In this document: positions 8,813 through 17,892 of the stretch, piece after piece | Position numbering within the stretch: the stretch's first letter is position 1 | Layout of the letters: each line of letters opens with the position of its first letter | From: Ignavibacteria bacterium | Lineage (GTDB): Bacteria; Bacteroidota; Ignavibacteria; Tepidaquicellales; OLB5 | Direction of reading: 5' to 3' | Length of the DNA: 49,768 nucleotides | Assembly (NCBI GenBank): GCA_030835085.1 | Contig: JAUQWQ010000057.1 | Coordinates: 1 to 49,768, forward strand | Made by a program: the position numbers and the translations under genes | Notes under the pieces: generated by a model | Told to the model about the DNA's origin: nothing | Database searches by the model: none | Seen by the model: only the letters and a program-made list of their open reading frames with translations

Positions 8813-8873
8813 GAATTAAAATATATAATTTAACTTATATTATTTTTTCTGTAATTAATTGGATATAAAAATA

Positions 8874-9845
8874 CTACGGCTGAAACTTATACTGCAGTAT
8901 CGGTTCATCAAAAAGCTTGCCTTTGATATCGGTTACATCTTCAATTTTTGAACCCATTACTTCTTCAAAGAAAGAGAACTTTTTCTTTTCCCTTACAATT
9001 CTTGGTTCACCTTCAATGCCTGCCATTTTACCGGTTATTCTTATAGCGTCTTCAAACGTACCAAGTGAATCAATCAAGCCGTATTCCTTTGCCTGAAGTC
9101 CGGTGAAGACCCTGCCGTTAGCATACTGCAGGAGGGTTTGTTTATCCATCCTGCGTTCTTTAGCAACTACATCAAGGAACTGCCCGAAGCTGTTATCTAC
9201 AACATCCTGGAAATAAGCTTTGTCGGAATCGTTCATTGTTCTAAACGGACTACCGGCATCTTTAAGATTACCGCTCTTAATGGTTGTCTGGGAAATACCA
9301 AGCTTCTCGGCCAGATCTTTTATACTAATGAACTGCGCGATAACACCAATGCTGCCTGTAAGTGTGCCCGGGTTGGCAATAATCAGGCTTGAACCAACTG
9401 CTATGTAATATCCCCCTGATGCGGCTATTGAACCCATTGATACTACTATAATTTTTCCGCTATCACGGGTCTTTTTTACTTCTTCGTAAATTTCCTGTGA
9501 AGCGGCTACACCGCCTCCGGGAGTGTTTACCCGAAGAATAATAGCTTTGATTGATTTATCTTCCCTGAACTTTTTTATCTGTTCAACGGTTTTTTCAGAT
9601 GATACTATTACATCGTTAATTTCAACAATTGCAATTTTATCACCCGAGCCGCCGGAAACAAATTCGCCTCCGTCACGTTTTATGGCGGAAGCGAACGCAA
9701 AAAAGCTGATTGCAACAATTATCATCACCAGTAAAAACAAACTAAGGAATATACCCCAGAACCATCTGCCTGAATTATCCTTTTTTTGAGGATATACCGG
9801 CTGATTCTGCGTAACCGGGTTTTGTATTTGGGGATCCTGCTGCAT
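8874..9845 (-). CDS. sppA: Signal peptide peptidase SppA
   Basis: A membrane-bound serine protease that degrades cleaved signal peptides. The protein is 323 residues, the short single-domain form as in Bacillus. One membrane helix lies at about residues 28-54, after a proline- and glutamine-rich cytoplasmic tail. The Ser/Lys dyad is visible: Ser143 in SIAASGGYYIA and Lys195 in SGNLKDAGSP, separated by 52 residues as in the Bacillus enzyme. The RVNTPGGG and TGSIGVI motifs are also present. It lies 14 nt downstream of the TPR lipoprotein gene, so the two are probably co-transcribed. Confidence 0.94.
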   Translation of the reverse strand: MQQDPQIQNPVTQNQPVYPQKKDNSGRWFWGIFLSLFLLVMIIVAISFFAFASAIKRDGGEFVSGGSGDKIAIVEINDVIVSSEKTVEQIKKFREDKSIKAIILRVNTPGGGVAASQEIYEEVKKTRDSGKIIVVSMGSIAASGGYYIAVGSSLIIANPGTLTGSIGVIAQFISIKDLAEKLGISQTTIKSGNLKDAGSPFRTMNDSDKAYFQDVVDNSFGQFLDVVAKERRMDKQTLLQYANGRVFTGLQAKEYGLIDSLGTFEDAIRITGKMAGIEGEPRIVREKKKFSFFEEVMGSKIEDVTDIKGKLFDEPILQYKFQP

Positions 9846-9859
9846 TTATCCGTTAATTT

Positions 9860-10729
9860 TTATTTATTTTCATTTTTAAGCTGATCGCGCATTTTAATTG
9901 CGTCCTGAGCTTTGTCGTTCATACCAAGATTTGCGTATACCTGTATGAGGAGCTCATATGCATTTAGTTTGTTGTCTTTATCATTTGAAGAAGTAAGTTC
10001 TTCAAGATAAGGAAGCGCTGCCGTATATTTATCTTTGTATGACGGATCTTCCGAATTAGCTTCTCTCATCTTTTCGCCCCATTTCAGGTTTGCAAGTGAG
10101 ATGTTGTATATTATAACCTCGTACGCACCTGAGCCTTTTGTGACTTTACTTAAACCGTTTGTATATTCATTTATTGCACCGGCAAAGTCACCGTTCTTTT
10201 CAAGCTCAACACCTTTATCAATTGTGGGTTTTACCAGTATTGTGTTTATTCTTCCGTTTAATGCTGCAATGTTTTCTTTTACGAATGCGCTGTCAGGAAG
10301 TAATGCGAAAGCAATTTCAAAATTATTAAGTGCATCTGTGAATTTTTTTACGGCTTCATTATCATTACCGGATTTAGCGCTCTTTTCACCATCTTCATAT
10401 TGCTTGTATGCTCTGTCATACATTGTTCCCCATGCTTCGGTAAGTTCATTTCTGAATGTAAATTTGCCGATAGCAGTATATCTGTTCATTGCTTCCCTTA
10501 CACCTTCAGCTTTGCTAAGCTGTGCCCTGGACATCGCAAGGTAAAACCATGCTTCTTCATTTGCCGGATTCTGGTTTGTTTCCTTTAAAAATTCTTCTTC
10601 AGCTTTTTTATAGTCGCCCTGTGCATACGCCAATTTTGCTGTGGTTTGCTCTGCTGATGAACAGCCGCCGAAATAAAACATAATTGCTGATAAGATCAAA
10701 AATACCGTTAAAACTTTTGCGGACCTCAT
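9860..10729 (-). CDS. TPR-repeat lipoprotein
   Basis: A 289-residue exported protein with a lipoprotein signal peptide: a hydrophobic stretch ends in the lipobox-like YFGGC, with the acylated cysteine at about residue 23. The rest is helical and reads as tetratricopeptide repeats, for example YKKAEEEFLKETNQNPANEEAWFYLA cut into its two helices at about residues 41-66, with further units to the end. TPR lipoproteins act as envelope scaffolds, but no specific partner is indicated. It precedes sppA in the same direction with a 14-nt gap. Confidence 0.8.
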   Translation of the reverse strand: MRSAKVLTVFLILSAIMFYFGGCSSAEQTTAKLAYAQGDYKKAEEEFLKETNQNPANEEAWFYLAMSRAQLSKAEGVREAMNRYTAIGKFTFRNELTEAWGTMYDRAYKQYEDGEKSAKSGNDNEAVKKFTDALNNFEIAFALLPDSAFVKENIAALNGRINTILVKPTIDKGVELEKNGDFAGAINEYTNGLSKVTKGSGAYEVIIYNISLANLKWGEKMREANSEDPSYKDKYTAALPYLEELTSSNDKDNKLNAYELLIQVYANLGMNDKAQDAIKMRDQLKNENK

Positions 10730-10831
10730 TTGGTGAATTCTCCTCTTATTTTATATAATTTTCTTGTAATCGCCTTATTTTTAAGGACTTAAATATACTC
10801 AAAAAAAAACTTATTAAAAAGATTAAATTTT

Positions 10832-12964
10832 TTATTTACTTTTCATGATCGATCTTGAAAGTAAGTACTCTATTATCAGGAATATAACTGCAATTAAAAG
10901 GAAATACATCCACAGATCTCTTCCATTCCTGGTATCAAGTATAGAAGCAACCAACATATCCTGCGGAGCTATTACATTTACCTTCAGACCATAACCGTCA
11001 TTTAACAAAGAAGATATATCACTCATTTCCATTCTGCCTGAAACGGATTCTGACCTGCCGAAATTCACAGGAAAGCTCATGATATTTTTGCCGGCATTCA
11101 TTATACTGAAATTACCGGTATTGAGAAGTGTAGCCCCGATATTTACCATGGCAGAATTTTCATTCAGCAAAAATCTTCCTGAATTGATATCCTTTGATGC
11201 TGAAACTACATTTATTGAATCATAAACCAGATCAGTTTCATTAAGATCAATAAAATAATCTCTGCCTGTTACAGCCGGTTTAATTCCATTTATGTTTGCC
11301 GAGTACATTACGCTTCTTATTGTTACAGGTGAAAACAAATTTTTAGAAGGGAAGTCAGAGCTGCTCATATCGGGCGGTGAGGCGAACATTAATAATTTAC
11401 CCTTACCCATTGAATACTCTTCCATAAAATTCACACCATTGGTAAGTGTTACAATACTTTGCGCATTTCTTCCGCCGCCGGGGGTAATACCGTTCAAAAC
11501 AGAGGGTGATTCAATACTGATATTTTTTTTATCATGGTCAGATCTGAATATTCCTTCAAACACCGCGTGATCAAGATCAACTTTATCGAACTTTAATGCT
11601 TCCGTTTGAGTAAACCTGCCGGTTATGTAAGGGAGGTCCATAAGCTTCATCAGCTCATTGTTGTAATTGTCAATTTCAGAAAGACTGCCGGGGTATAGAA
11701 GCACTCCGCCGCCTGATTCAATATAACTTTTCACATTCGCCGCTTCTGTTGGTAAGAAGCGCTGTTTGTTAATTATTATTACACTGTTGTATAAATTCAG
11801 GTTTTCACCTGAAATATCTGTTGAATTTATTTCTTTTATCATAAAGAATGTTGATGCATCAGCACCGGGCGAAATTTCTTTGGAAGTATTGAGCACAAGT
11901 CTAACATACTCTGCATCATAAGGTGAAGGAGAAGCTATAAGCACGTTAACTTTTTCAGGTACATAGAAAGTAAAATACTGCCTGTTATCGGCTGATATTT
12001 CGTCATCAGATATATCGCTCTGAACAAGCTCAATACTGCCTTGTAAATATCCGGCCTGTTCCGGTTTTACTATAAAGTCAGCTTCAGCTGATGAATTGGC
12101 GGGGATATCCAAAACCTTTTCTTCTTTGTAATTGCCAAGTGTAAGTATTACGCTTTTGTTTACTGAATTGAAATTATTGTGATTGTTTAAAACCGCTTTT
12201 ATCTTTACGGGTCGGTTTTTCTCAAATATCTTTGAAACTGTGTTGATAGTATCAATTGAAATATTGTTCGCATTCCTTGTGCCGGTTAAAATAACCGAAA
12301 AATTCAGGTTATCTTTATCTTTAAAAACCGGGTGTATTGCTGCATCATTGTTTAAAAAACTTGTCTGTCCGTCAGTAACCAGGTAAACTTCCTTCAGCGT
12401 ATTTGAAGCAGAGCTTAAAATTTCTTCTGAGTAATACATTACTTCGTTCAGGTCTCTGGTAACAGCAGATGTTTTAATGAGCTCCAGTGTATCTTTTATG
12501 CTGTTAACATCTTTATACGGAATTGATGCTGAAGTTTTATTAATGGCTGATACAGTCGAGAAAAAAATCTCATTATTGGGTCCAAGTGCTTCAAGGAGCA
12601 TGTTTATCTTTTTTTTGCCGTTCTCAAGATCGTTACCGTTGTTATCCCTTGTCTGCATACTGAATGAATCATCAAGAACTATGAGGACAGAACTTTTTGA
12701 TTTAAAAGCCGGTGCGCCAAGGAATCCCGTTTCAAACGGTTTGGCGAACATCATCACAAGAAATATTATGAAGGCTATCCTTGATAAGAGAATGAGAAGC
12801 TGCTTAAGCTTTATTTTTTTGTATTTTGACTGCTGGATTTCCTTAAGGAACATTAAAGTAGAAAACTCTATCTTTTTAGTCCTTTTGAGATTGAAGATAT
12901 GTATAAGTATCGGGATCGATACAGCAGCTAAACCCCACAGTAATAACGGATTCAAAAATGTCAT
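10832..12964 (-). CDS. BatA-like membrane protein with von Willebrand A-like domain
   Basis: A 710-residue inner-membrane protein. It opens with the two-helix BatA N-terminal domain (FLNPLLLWGLAAVSIPILIH, then the LKRTKK link and a second helix at about residues 55-75). A vWA-like domain follows from about residue 89 with the metal-site motif LDDSFSMQ. A long extracytoplasmic region comes next, and a membrane helix sits at about residues 685-703. This layout is common in Bacteroidota and Chlorobiota, often near MoxR and DUF58 genes, which are not seen here. It lies about 100 nt upstream of the TPR lipoprotein gene on the same strand. The function is not established. Confidence 0.82.
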   Translation of the reverse strand: MTFLNPLLLWGLAAVSIPILIHIFNLKRTKKIEFSTLMFLKEIQQSKYKKIKLKQLLILLSRIAFIIFLVMMFAKPFETGFLGAPAFKSKSSVLIVLDDSFSMQTRDNNGNDLENGKKKINMLLEALGPNNEIFFSTVSAINKTSASIPYKDVNSIKDTLELIKTSAVTRDLNEVMYYSEEILSSASNTLKEVYLVTDGQTSFLNNDAAIHPVFKDKDNLNFSVILTGTRNANNISIDTINTVSKIFEKNRPVKIKAVLNNHNNFNSVNKSVILTLGNYKEEKVLDIPANSSAEADFIVKPEQAGYLQGSIELVQSDISDDEISADNRQYFTFYVPEKVNVLIASPSPYDAEYVRLVLNTSKEISPGADASTFFMIKEINSTDISGENLNLYNSVIIINKQRFLPTEAANVKSYIESGGGVLLYPGSLSEIDNYNNELMKLMDLPYITGRFTQTEALKFDKVDLDHAVFEGIFRSDHDKKNISIESPSVLNGITPGGGRNAQSIVTLTNGVNFMEEYSMGKGKLLMFASPPDMSSSDFPSKNLFSPVTIRSVMYSANINGIKPAVTGRDYFIDLNETDLVYDSINVVSASKDINSGRFLLNENSAMVNIGATLLNTGNFSIMNAGKNIMSFPVNFGRSESVSGRMEMSDISSLLNDGYGLKVNVIAPQDMLVASILDTRNGRDLWMYFLLIAVIFLIIEYLLSRSIMKSK

Positions 12965-13175
12965 ATTGGCAAAACTAAATATTTATTCCCTTTATTGAAC
13001 TTACTTAATTTATCCTGAAATGTTCCTGAGGTTTAATATAATAAAACCCCTCTAAGGTGTTAATAATTTCGAAAAAATGATCATACCGTGCATTAGGTAT
13101 TTTAGATGTGGCTAAGTGACTGATATCACAAATAGTTAAAAAAGAGCTGGTAATAAAGCAGGTAAGGTTTTTAGA

Positions 13176-13183
13176 TAACTTTG
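13176..13183 (+). promoter_or_regulatory. Candidate -7 promoter box (TAACTTTG)
   Basis: TAACTTTG fits the TAnnTTTG consensus and lies about 50 nt before the ATG at 13233. Identical boxes occur at 19037 and 26368 ahead of other genes. Confidence 0.4.
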
Positions 13184-13232
13184 TATGAACATTAAATTTA
13201 ATCAATCAATAGAAAGAAAAAAGAAGGAGAAA

Positions 13233-13910
13233 ATGAAGAAATTTTTAAGTGCTGCATTGATATTCTTATTTGCTGTGACAGTAACAGAGGCACAATTATT
13301 GCCGCTTCCGCCGGCGCCGATATCACCATTGAACAATGCAGTTAATATTCAGTTAACACCGGTTCTAAAATGGAATATTGTTATAATATTAGGTTCGCTT
13401 TCATCATTCAGGTTACAGGTATCAACAAACCAGAATTTCAGTAATATTATACTCGATAGTTCGGGAATAACAAGTGACAGCATGAAAATACCTGCAGGAC
13501 TGCTTGAGTCCAATACGCAGTATTACTGGAGGGTCAATGCTTCGGTTATTGTTAGCAGTATTCTGCTTACAACGCCTTTTTCCGCTGCATTCATGTTTAC
13601 AACAGGTTCATTTACAGGTATTGAACAATTAAACCCTGAAATCCATTCAGTTTTCAGGCTTTATGATAATTATCCAAATCCGTTCAACCCGACTACAAAG
13701 ATCAGGTTTGATATATCTACTGCATCTGAAGTTAATATTATTGTATATGATATCCTTGGTAATGAAGTTGAGAAGATCCTTAGTAATAATTTAAGCGCAG
13801 GGCATTATGAAGCAAGCTGGGATGCTTCCGGATACACTAGCGGTGTGTACTTCTACAGTCTTAATGCTCAGAACTATACAGTAACCAAAAAAATGATTTT
13901 AACCAAATAG
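13233..13910 (+). CDS. Small T9SS-sorted protein with an Ig/fibronectin-like domain
   Basis: A 225-residue secreted protein. The ATG at 13233 is chosen over the upstream in-frame ATG (13185) because it begins a clean signal peptide (MKKFLSAALIFLF, ending near TEAQ) and is preceded by AAGGAG. The middle, about residues 25-130, looks like an Ig/fibronectin-like fold with PISPLNNAVN at its start and the ESNTQYYWRV strand. The last 80 residues are a type IX secretion sorting domain: NYPNPFNPTTKIRFD, VYDILGNEV and SGVYFYSL. The role is unknown; it is probably exported to the surface or medium. Confidence 0.85.
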   Translation: MKKFLSAALIFLFAVTVTEAQLLPLPPAPISPLNNAVNIQLTPVLKWNIVIILGSLSSFRLQVSTNQNFSNIILDSSGITSDSMKIPAGLLESNTQYYWRVNASVIVSSILLTTPFSAAFMFTTGSFTGIEQLNPEIHSVFRLYDNYPNPFNPTTKIRFDISTASEVNIIVYDILGNEVEKILSNNLSAGHYEASWDASGYTSGVYFYSLNAQNYTVTKKMILTK

Positions 13911-13952
13911 TCTTTTTCATTGCTTTAGTATTGCTTCACGTTTATCCCCGTA

Positions 13953-13987
13953 GCCCCCGGATGAGATTAGCCGGGGGCATTTTTTTT
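13953..13987 (+). terminator. Rho-independent terminator
   Basis: GCCCCCGG and CCGGGGGC form a perfect 8-bp stem with a 10-nt loop, followed by A and eight T. It ends the small T9SS gene. Confidence 0.88.
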
Positions 13988-14097
13988 ACTGCGGCAAACC
14001 CTGCTTGCTTAATTTATATAAATTGCAACTTTATCAAATTAAAATTATTTTGCTGTTCACGGAAAAATAAATTGATAATCAATAATATATAAACTAA

Positions 14098-16047
14098 ATG
14101 GATCAGTCAAAGTTCACTTCACTTGAAAAGGAAAAAAGGGTATTTAAACCAAACCCCGAATTTTCCAAAAAGGCGCACATTAAATCGATGGCGCAGTATA
14201 AAAAAATGTACAATGAATCCATAAAAGCTCCCCAGAAGTTTTGGGCAAAGGTTGCCTCAGAGCTTCACTGGTTCAAAAAATGGAAAACAGTTTTGCAGTG
14301 GAAAGCGCCGCACTCAAAGTGGTTTGTAGGCGGCAAAATTAACATGAGCTATAACTGCCTTGATAGGCACCTTGATAGCTGGCGAAGGACCAAAGCGGCA
14401 ATCATTTGGGAAGGCGAGAACGGAGATACCGCTACATGGACCTACCAGGAACTGCATAGGCAGGTTTGTAAATTTGCCAATGTACTTAAGAAAATGGGGA
14501 TTGAAAAAGGTGACCGCGTTTGCATTTATATGCCGATGGTACCTGAAATCGCAGTAGCGATGCTTGCATGTACAAGGATAGGTGCAGTGCACTCAATAGT
14601 ATTCGGTGGATTTTCAGCATCAGCACTTATTGACAGAATTAACGATGCGCAGGCTAAAATGGTAATCACAGCCGATGGCGGCTACCGCCGCGGTGAAATT
14701 GTCAACCTTAAAGCAAATGTTGATGAAGCAATGCCGGGGTGTCCTACAATAGAAAATGTAATTGTCGTAAACCGTACAGGTCACCACATTGATTTCCACC
14801 TGGGGCGCGACCACTGGTACAGCGAGCTTATGATGGGTGTTGATGATGAATGTCCCGCCGAACAGCTTGATAGCGAGCATCCGTTATATATTTTGTACAC
14901 AAGCGGAACAACTGGAAAGCCAAAAGGTATTTTGCACACTACAGGTGGTTATGCTACTCAGACATATTTAACCAGCAAATATGTATTCGATCTGAAGCCT
15001 GAAGATATTTACTGGTGCACTGCCGATGCCGGCTGGGTTACTGGACATTCATACGTTGTATACGGTCCATTATTGAACGGCGCAACAACATTGATGTATG
15101 AAGGCGCACCAAACTTTCCTAATCCCGATAGGTTCTGGGAAATAATAGATAAATATAAAGTGAACATTTTCTATACAGCACCAACAGCTATACGCGCATT
15201 TATTAAATGGGGTGAGGAGTGGCCGCTGAAGCATAAGCTTGATTCACTAAGGCTGCTGGGCACTGTAGGCGAACCCATAAACCCCGAAGCGTGGATGTGG
15301 TACCACAAAGTAATTGGTAAGGGTAAGTGTCCCATTGTTGATACATGGTGGCAGACTGAAACAGGAGCGATTATGGTGAGTCCCTTACCCGGCGCGACAC
15401 CAACAAAACCGGGAACTGCAACGCTCCCTTTCTTTGGCATAATGCCCGAGGTGATCTCAAAGGATGGAAGAGTATGCAAAGCAAATGAAGGCGGGTATTA
15501 TGTCATAAAACATCCGTGGCCAAGTATGCTGCGCACTATATGGGGTGATGATGAGCGTTATAAAAAGCAGTACTGGTCAGAATTTCCGGGTCTTTACTTT
15601 ACCGGTGACGGCGCAAGGAAAGATAAAGACGGTTACTATTGGATTATGGGCAGGGTAGATGATGTAATAAATGTAAGCGGTCACAGGATTGGAACTGCTG
15701 AGGTTGAGTCAGCCCTTGTAGCACACCCCAAGGTGGCGGAAGCCGCCGTGGTTGGCAAGCCTGATGACATGAAGGGCTCTGCAATATCAGCGTTTGTTAC
15801 GCTTGAAGGGAAGTACCACCCGAGCGAAGAGCTTAATGCTGAGCTGAAGCTTTGGGTAACTAAGCAGATCGGCGCACTTGCAAAACCCGATGAGATTCGC
15901 TTCACCGAAGCGCTGCCAAAAACACGCAGCGGAAAAATAATGCGCCGCCTGCTTCGCGAGATTGCAACACAGGGCTCCGTTAGCGGTGATACTACAACGC
16001 TCGAGGATTTTTCAGTGCTTGAGGCTTTGAGAACGGACGAGGAATAA
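14098..16047 (+). CDS. acs: Acetyl-CoA synthetase (AMP-forming)
   Basis: Activates acetate to acetyl-CoA through acetyl-AMP. The protein is 649 residues, the usual length. The amino end carries the ACAS-N region with [15 protein letters not shown]. The AMP-binding core has [11 protein letters not shown] starting at Tyr267, the DTWWQTETG motif, [10 protein letters not shown] and [13 protein letters not shown]. Lys613 in TRSGKIMRR is the catalytic lysine that is reversibly acetylated in this family. It stands alone, with a terminator upstream and a 10-bp hairpin after its stop. Propionate as an additional substrate is possible. Confidence 0.97.
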   Translation: MDQSKFTSLEKEKRVFKPNPEFSKKAHIKSMAQYKKMYNESIKAPQKFWAKVASELHWFKKWKTVLQWKAPHSKWFVGGKINMSYNCLDRHLDSWRRTKAAIIWEGENGDTATWTYQELHRQVCKFANVLKKMGIEKGDRVCIYMPMVPEIAVAMLACTRIGAVHSIVFGGFSASALIDRINDAQAKMVITADGGYRRGEIVNLKANVDEAMPGCPTIENVIVVNRTGHHIDFHLGRDHWYSELMMGVDDECPAEQLDSEHPLYILYTSGTTGKPKGILHTTGGYATQTYLTSKYVFDLKPEDIYWCTADAGWVTGHSYVVYGPLLNGATTLMYEGAPNFPNPDRFWEIIDKYKVNIFYTAPTAIRAFIKWGEEWPLKHKLDSLRLLGTVGEPINPEAWMWYHKVIGKGKCPIVDTWWQTETGAIMVSPLPGATPTKPGTATLPFFGIMPEVISKDGRVCKANEGGYYVIKHPWPSMLRTIWGDDERYKKQYWSEFPGLYFTGDGARKDKDGYYWIMGRVDDVINVSGHRIGTAEVESALVAHPKVAEAAVVGKPDDMKGSAISAFVTLEGKYHPSEELNAELKLWVTKQIGALAKPDEIRFTEALPKTRSGKIMRRLLREIATQGSVSGDTTTLEDFSVLEALRTDEE

Positions 16048-16064
16048 TTAATCAATTTATCCCC

Positions 16065-16088
16065 GCTGTTGGTCTTGTGACCAACAGC
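16065..16088 (+). terminator. Hairpin after acs, possible terminator without T-run
   Basis: GCTGTTGGTC and GACCAACAGC form a perfect 10-bp stem with a TTGT loop, 17 nt after the acs stop. There is no T-run, so it may be a dispersed palindrome or an RNA-stabilising hairpin instead. Confidence 0.5.
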
Positions 16089-16144
16089 ATAAGGCAAAGC
16101 AGAGCACGTATGACGAGGATGAAAGTGATTGGAGTCTTTTCAAC

Positions 16145-16234
16145 CTGTCATGCTGAACTTGTTTCAGCATCTGTCTGCACACCGAAAAAACAGAGAGTAT
16201 GGCAACAGACCCTGAAACAAGTTCAGGGTGACAA
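16145..16234. repeat. Inverted pair of dispersed 'TGCTGAACTTGTTTCAGCA'-type elements
   Basis: Unit 1 (16145-16173) contains TGCTGAACTTGTTTCAGCA. Unit 2 (16206-16234) contains CCTGAAACAAGTTCAGGG on the opposite strand, so together they can form a long hairpin. In-frame reading gives the familiar spurious peptides HAELVSAS and LKQVQGDK, known from many bacterial genomes. No real protein is encoded here. Confidence 0.8.
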
Positions 16235-16316
16235 AACACAGGAAAATAGCCTGCTTAAAAATATTAGTATGATTACAATGTTGAAAAGGATTTTAAAAAA
16301 CGGATAATTTATATTC

Positions 16317-16589
16317 ATGCTCACACCAAAATACAACATACTCCTTAACGGAAAATACTTTGATGCATTTTACCCGGTAGATTATTACAATGATAAAAAA
16401 TTGTTTCATGATTCCGGGGCGAGGCAGTTTTTTGTAATTTACCAGTTAGCCTGCAGCAGGAATCATGTATTAACAATTGAAGAAACCGGAATCAATAGCA
16501 AAATTGTTATAAATAATGAATTGCAGTTTAAAGAGTGGGTAGCGGAAAACTACCCAATGTACATAAACTACCTTGAAAATTACAACTAA
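16317..16589 (+). CDS. Hypothetical protein, 90 residues
   Basis: I do not recognise this family. It is a soluble-looking, tyrosine- and asparagine-rich protein with no signal peptide or membrane helix, containing LLNGKYFDAFYPVDYYND near the amino end and ending WVAENYPMYINYLENYN. Its stop is 5 nt before the first secreted paralog gene. A 24-nt relic encoding the same ending (NYLENFN, then stop) lies 5 nt before the second paralog, so this gene was once duplicated together with its neighbour. That supports it as a real gene in an operon with the paralog family. Confidence 0.65.
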   Translation: MLTPKYNILLNGKYFDAFYPVDYYNDKKLFHDSGARQFFVIYQLACSRNHVLTIEETGINSKIVINNELQFKEWVAENYPMYINYLENYN

Positions 16590-16594
16590 ACTAT

Positions 16595-17125
16595 ATGAAA
16601 CTGTTAATAGCGTTTCTCTTAACTTCATCCATCCTCTTTGCACAAAGCGATTCTGTTTATAAATATACTCTACCAGAGCTTAAAATTACCCAATCCGAAA
16701 ATGGTAAAGATGTAACGTATGGATTTGCCGAAGAGAGGAATATAATGCTCGTGCGTGATTCTATACTTATTGGCGATCCAGAGAGATATAAATACCAGGT
16801 GCCAATTGGCAATATAAGGAAATTATCAATACTTGATGGAAATTATGGATGGCGCGGTGCTAAGGTAATGGGGCTTGTCGGCGGTGGATTAGGTGTATTG
16901 ATGGGGGGAATATTTGTGGCTGCATATGGCGGTATTACTGATAAAACGGGATTGATCATAGCAGCCCCTGCTTTTTTGTTGGCTGGTATACTAACAGGCG
17001 GGTTAGTAGGCGGTATTTTGGGCTCTGCTATTCCTTATTTTGAGGAGTATTCAAAATTTTCAGATGACACCCGGGCGAAAAAAGAGATATTGAAACGGAT
17101 TTTTAAGAAGCATAATTTGAGATGA
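16595..17125 (+). CDS. Secreted glycine-rich two-helix protein, paralog family copy 1
   Basis: A 176-residue protein with a signal peptide (about 1-17, ending LFAQ) and the short conserved stretch SVYKYTLPELKI. A variable beta-rich region follows. Two glycine-zipper-like helices (GLVGGGLGVLMGGIF at about 95-109 and GGLVGGILGSAIP at about 140-152) come next. It ends with the conserved EEYSKFS...ILKRIFKKH tail. Three further copies lie at 17232, 18438 and 23049. The helices suggest membrane insertion or oligomer formation. I know no named family for it, and the function is unknown. Confidence 0.75.
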   Translation: MKLLIAFLLTSSILFAQSDSVYKYTLPELKITQSENGKDVTYGFAEERNIMLVRDSILIGDPERYKYQVPIGNIRKLSILDGNYGWRGAKVMGLVGGGLGVLMGGIFVAAYGGITDKTGLIIAAPAFLLAGILTGGLVGGILGSAIPYFEEYSKFSDDTRAKKEILKRIFKKHNLR

Positions 17126-17131
17126 AAAGAA

Positions 17132-17170
17132 CTTCATAAATACCGTAATTGGTATCATGGTTTTATGAAG
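17132..17170 (+). other. Imperfect hairpin between paralog copies 1 and 2
   Basis: CTTCATAAA (17132-17140) pairs with TTTATGAAG (17162-17170), and ATACC with GGTAT inside. The following sequence is AT-rich but lacks a clean T-run, so termination is only a possibility. Confidence 0.35.
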
Positions 17171-17202
17171 CAATATTAAAAAAAATATGTTATCAAATTT
17201 AG

Positions 17203-17226
17203 AATTACCTTGAAAACTTTAACTAA
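17203..17226 (+). pseudogene. 24-nt relic of the 3' end of a 16317-like gene
   Basis: These 24 nt translate as NYLENFN followed by a stop, matching NYLENYN and stop at the end of the gene at 16317-16589. In both places the stop is exactly 5 nt before the ATG of a paralog gene. The preceding codon in this frame is TAG, so only the tail survives. It marks the left edge of an ancient tandem duplication. Confidence 0.55.
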
Positions 17227-17231
17227 ATAAT

Positions 17232-17768
17232 ATGAAGCTGTTATTAGCGTTACTCTTAACTTCATCCATCCTGTACTCACAAAATGATTCAGTTAGCAAA
17301 TTTATTATTCCTGAGTTGTTCATTGAGTTATCAAAAGATACTCTAACTGAAATTTATCATTTTGAAAAAGATTCAAATGTATTTATGCTGAGTTCCGGAA
17401 ATTTGACTGCTGATACAAATTTATATAAATTCAGTAAAGATTTGAGAGAACTGAAAAGCATTAAATTCAGAAATGGGGTATCAACTTATTCTGGTGCGCT
17501 TTATGGCGGGTTAATAGGTACCGGTATTGGTTTGGCAACCGGAATTTTAAATGTAATTACCAATCAGCCACCAACAATCGATGTATTGATGTTATTGCCG
17601 GGTTTTGCTGCTGCGGGGTTTATAGGTGGAGCTTTAATAGGGGGATTTATAGGATCTTTTATCCCTGTTTATGATGCATATAATATGTTTTCATCTGATA
17701 TAAATGTTAAAAAAGAGCAGTTGAGAAAAATTCTGTATAAGAATGATTTGAATAGAAAGAAAAACTAG
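17232..17768 (+). CDS. Secreted glycine-rich two-helix protein, paralog family copy 2
   Basis: A 178-residue paralog of the gene at 16595. The first 60 nt are nearly the same as copy 1 (MKLLLALLLTSSILYSQND versus MKLLIAFLLTSSILFAQSD), which points to a fairly recent tandem duplication. It keeps the IIPELFIEL stretch, two glycine-rich helices (YGGLIGTGIGLATGI and GGALIGGFIGSFIP) and the YDAYNMFS...LRKILYKN tail. It is preceded by a relic of the gene that precedes copy 1. Probably exported and membrane-associated; function unknown. Confidence 0.74.
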   Translation: MKLLLALLLTSSILYSQNDSVSKFIIPELFIELSKDTLTEIYHFEKDSNVFMLSSGNLTADTNLYKFSKDLRELKSIKFRNGVSTYSGALYGGLIGTGIGLATGILNVITNQPPTIDVLMLLPGFAAAGFIGGALIGGFIGSFIPVYDAYNMFSSDINVKKEQLRKILYKNDLNRKKN

Positions 17769-17860
17769 TAATATATTGTTTATTTTTTTTAACAGATCTT
17801 TGCTGCCACGACCTTCAGAGCATGGGTATTATGATTGTTATCTTTAAATTAATAAAAAAA

Positions 17861-17884
17861 GATTCCCGCCTTCGCGGGAATGAC
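17861..17884. repeat. Short palindrome (ATTCCCGC-GCGGGAAT)
   Basis: An 8-bp stem, ATTCCCGC and GCGGGAAT with a 4-nt loop, followed by GAC. This is a widespread kind of intergenic palindrome. It ends 9 nt before the ATG of the PH-domain gene. Confidence 0.6.
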
Positions 17885-17892
17885 TGTATATT

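Noticed and set aside
13005-13205. 66-residue minus-strand reading frame between the BatA-like gene and the small T9SS gene
   Set aside because: No ribosome binding site, no recognisable domain, and it overlaps the candidate promoter and leader of the T9SS gene.
16057-16307. Reading frames on both strands with peptides such as HAELVSAS and LKQVQGDK
   Set aside because: These are translations of dispersed palindromic elements known to give the same false peptides in many genomes; no start signal or family supports a gene.
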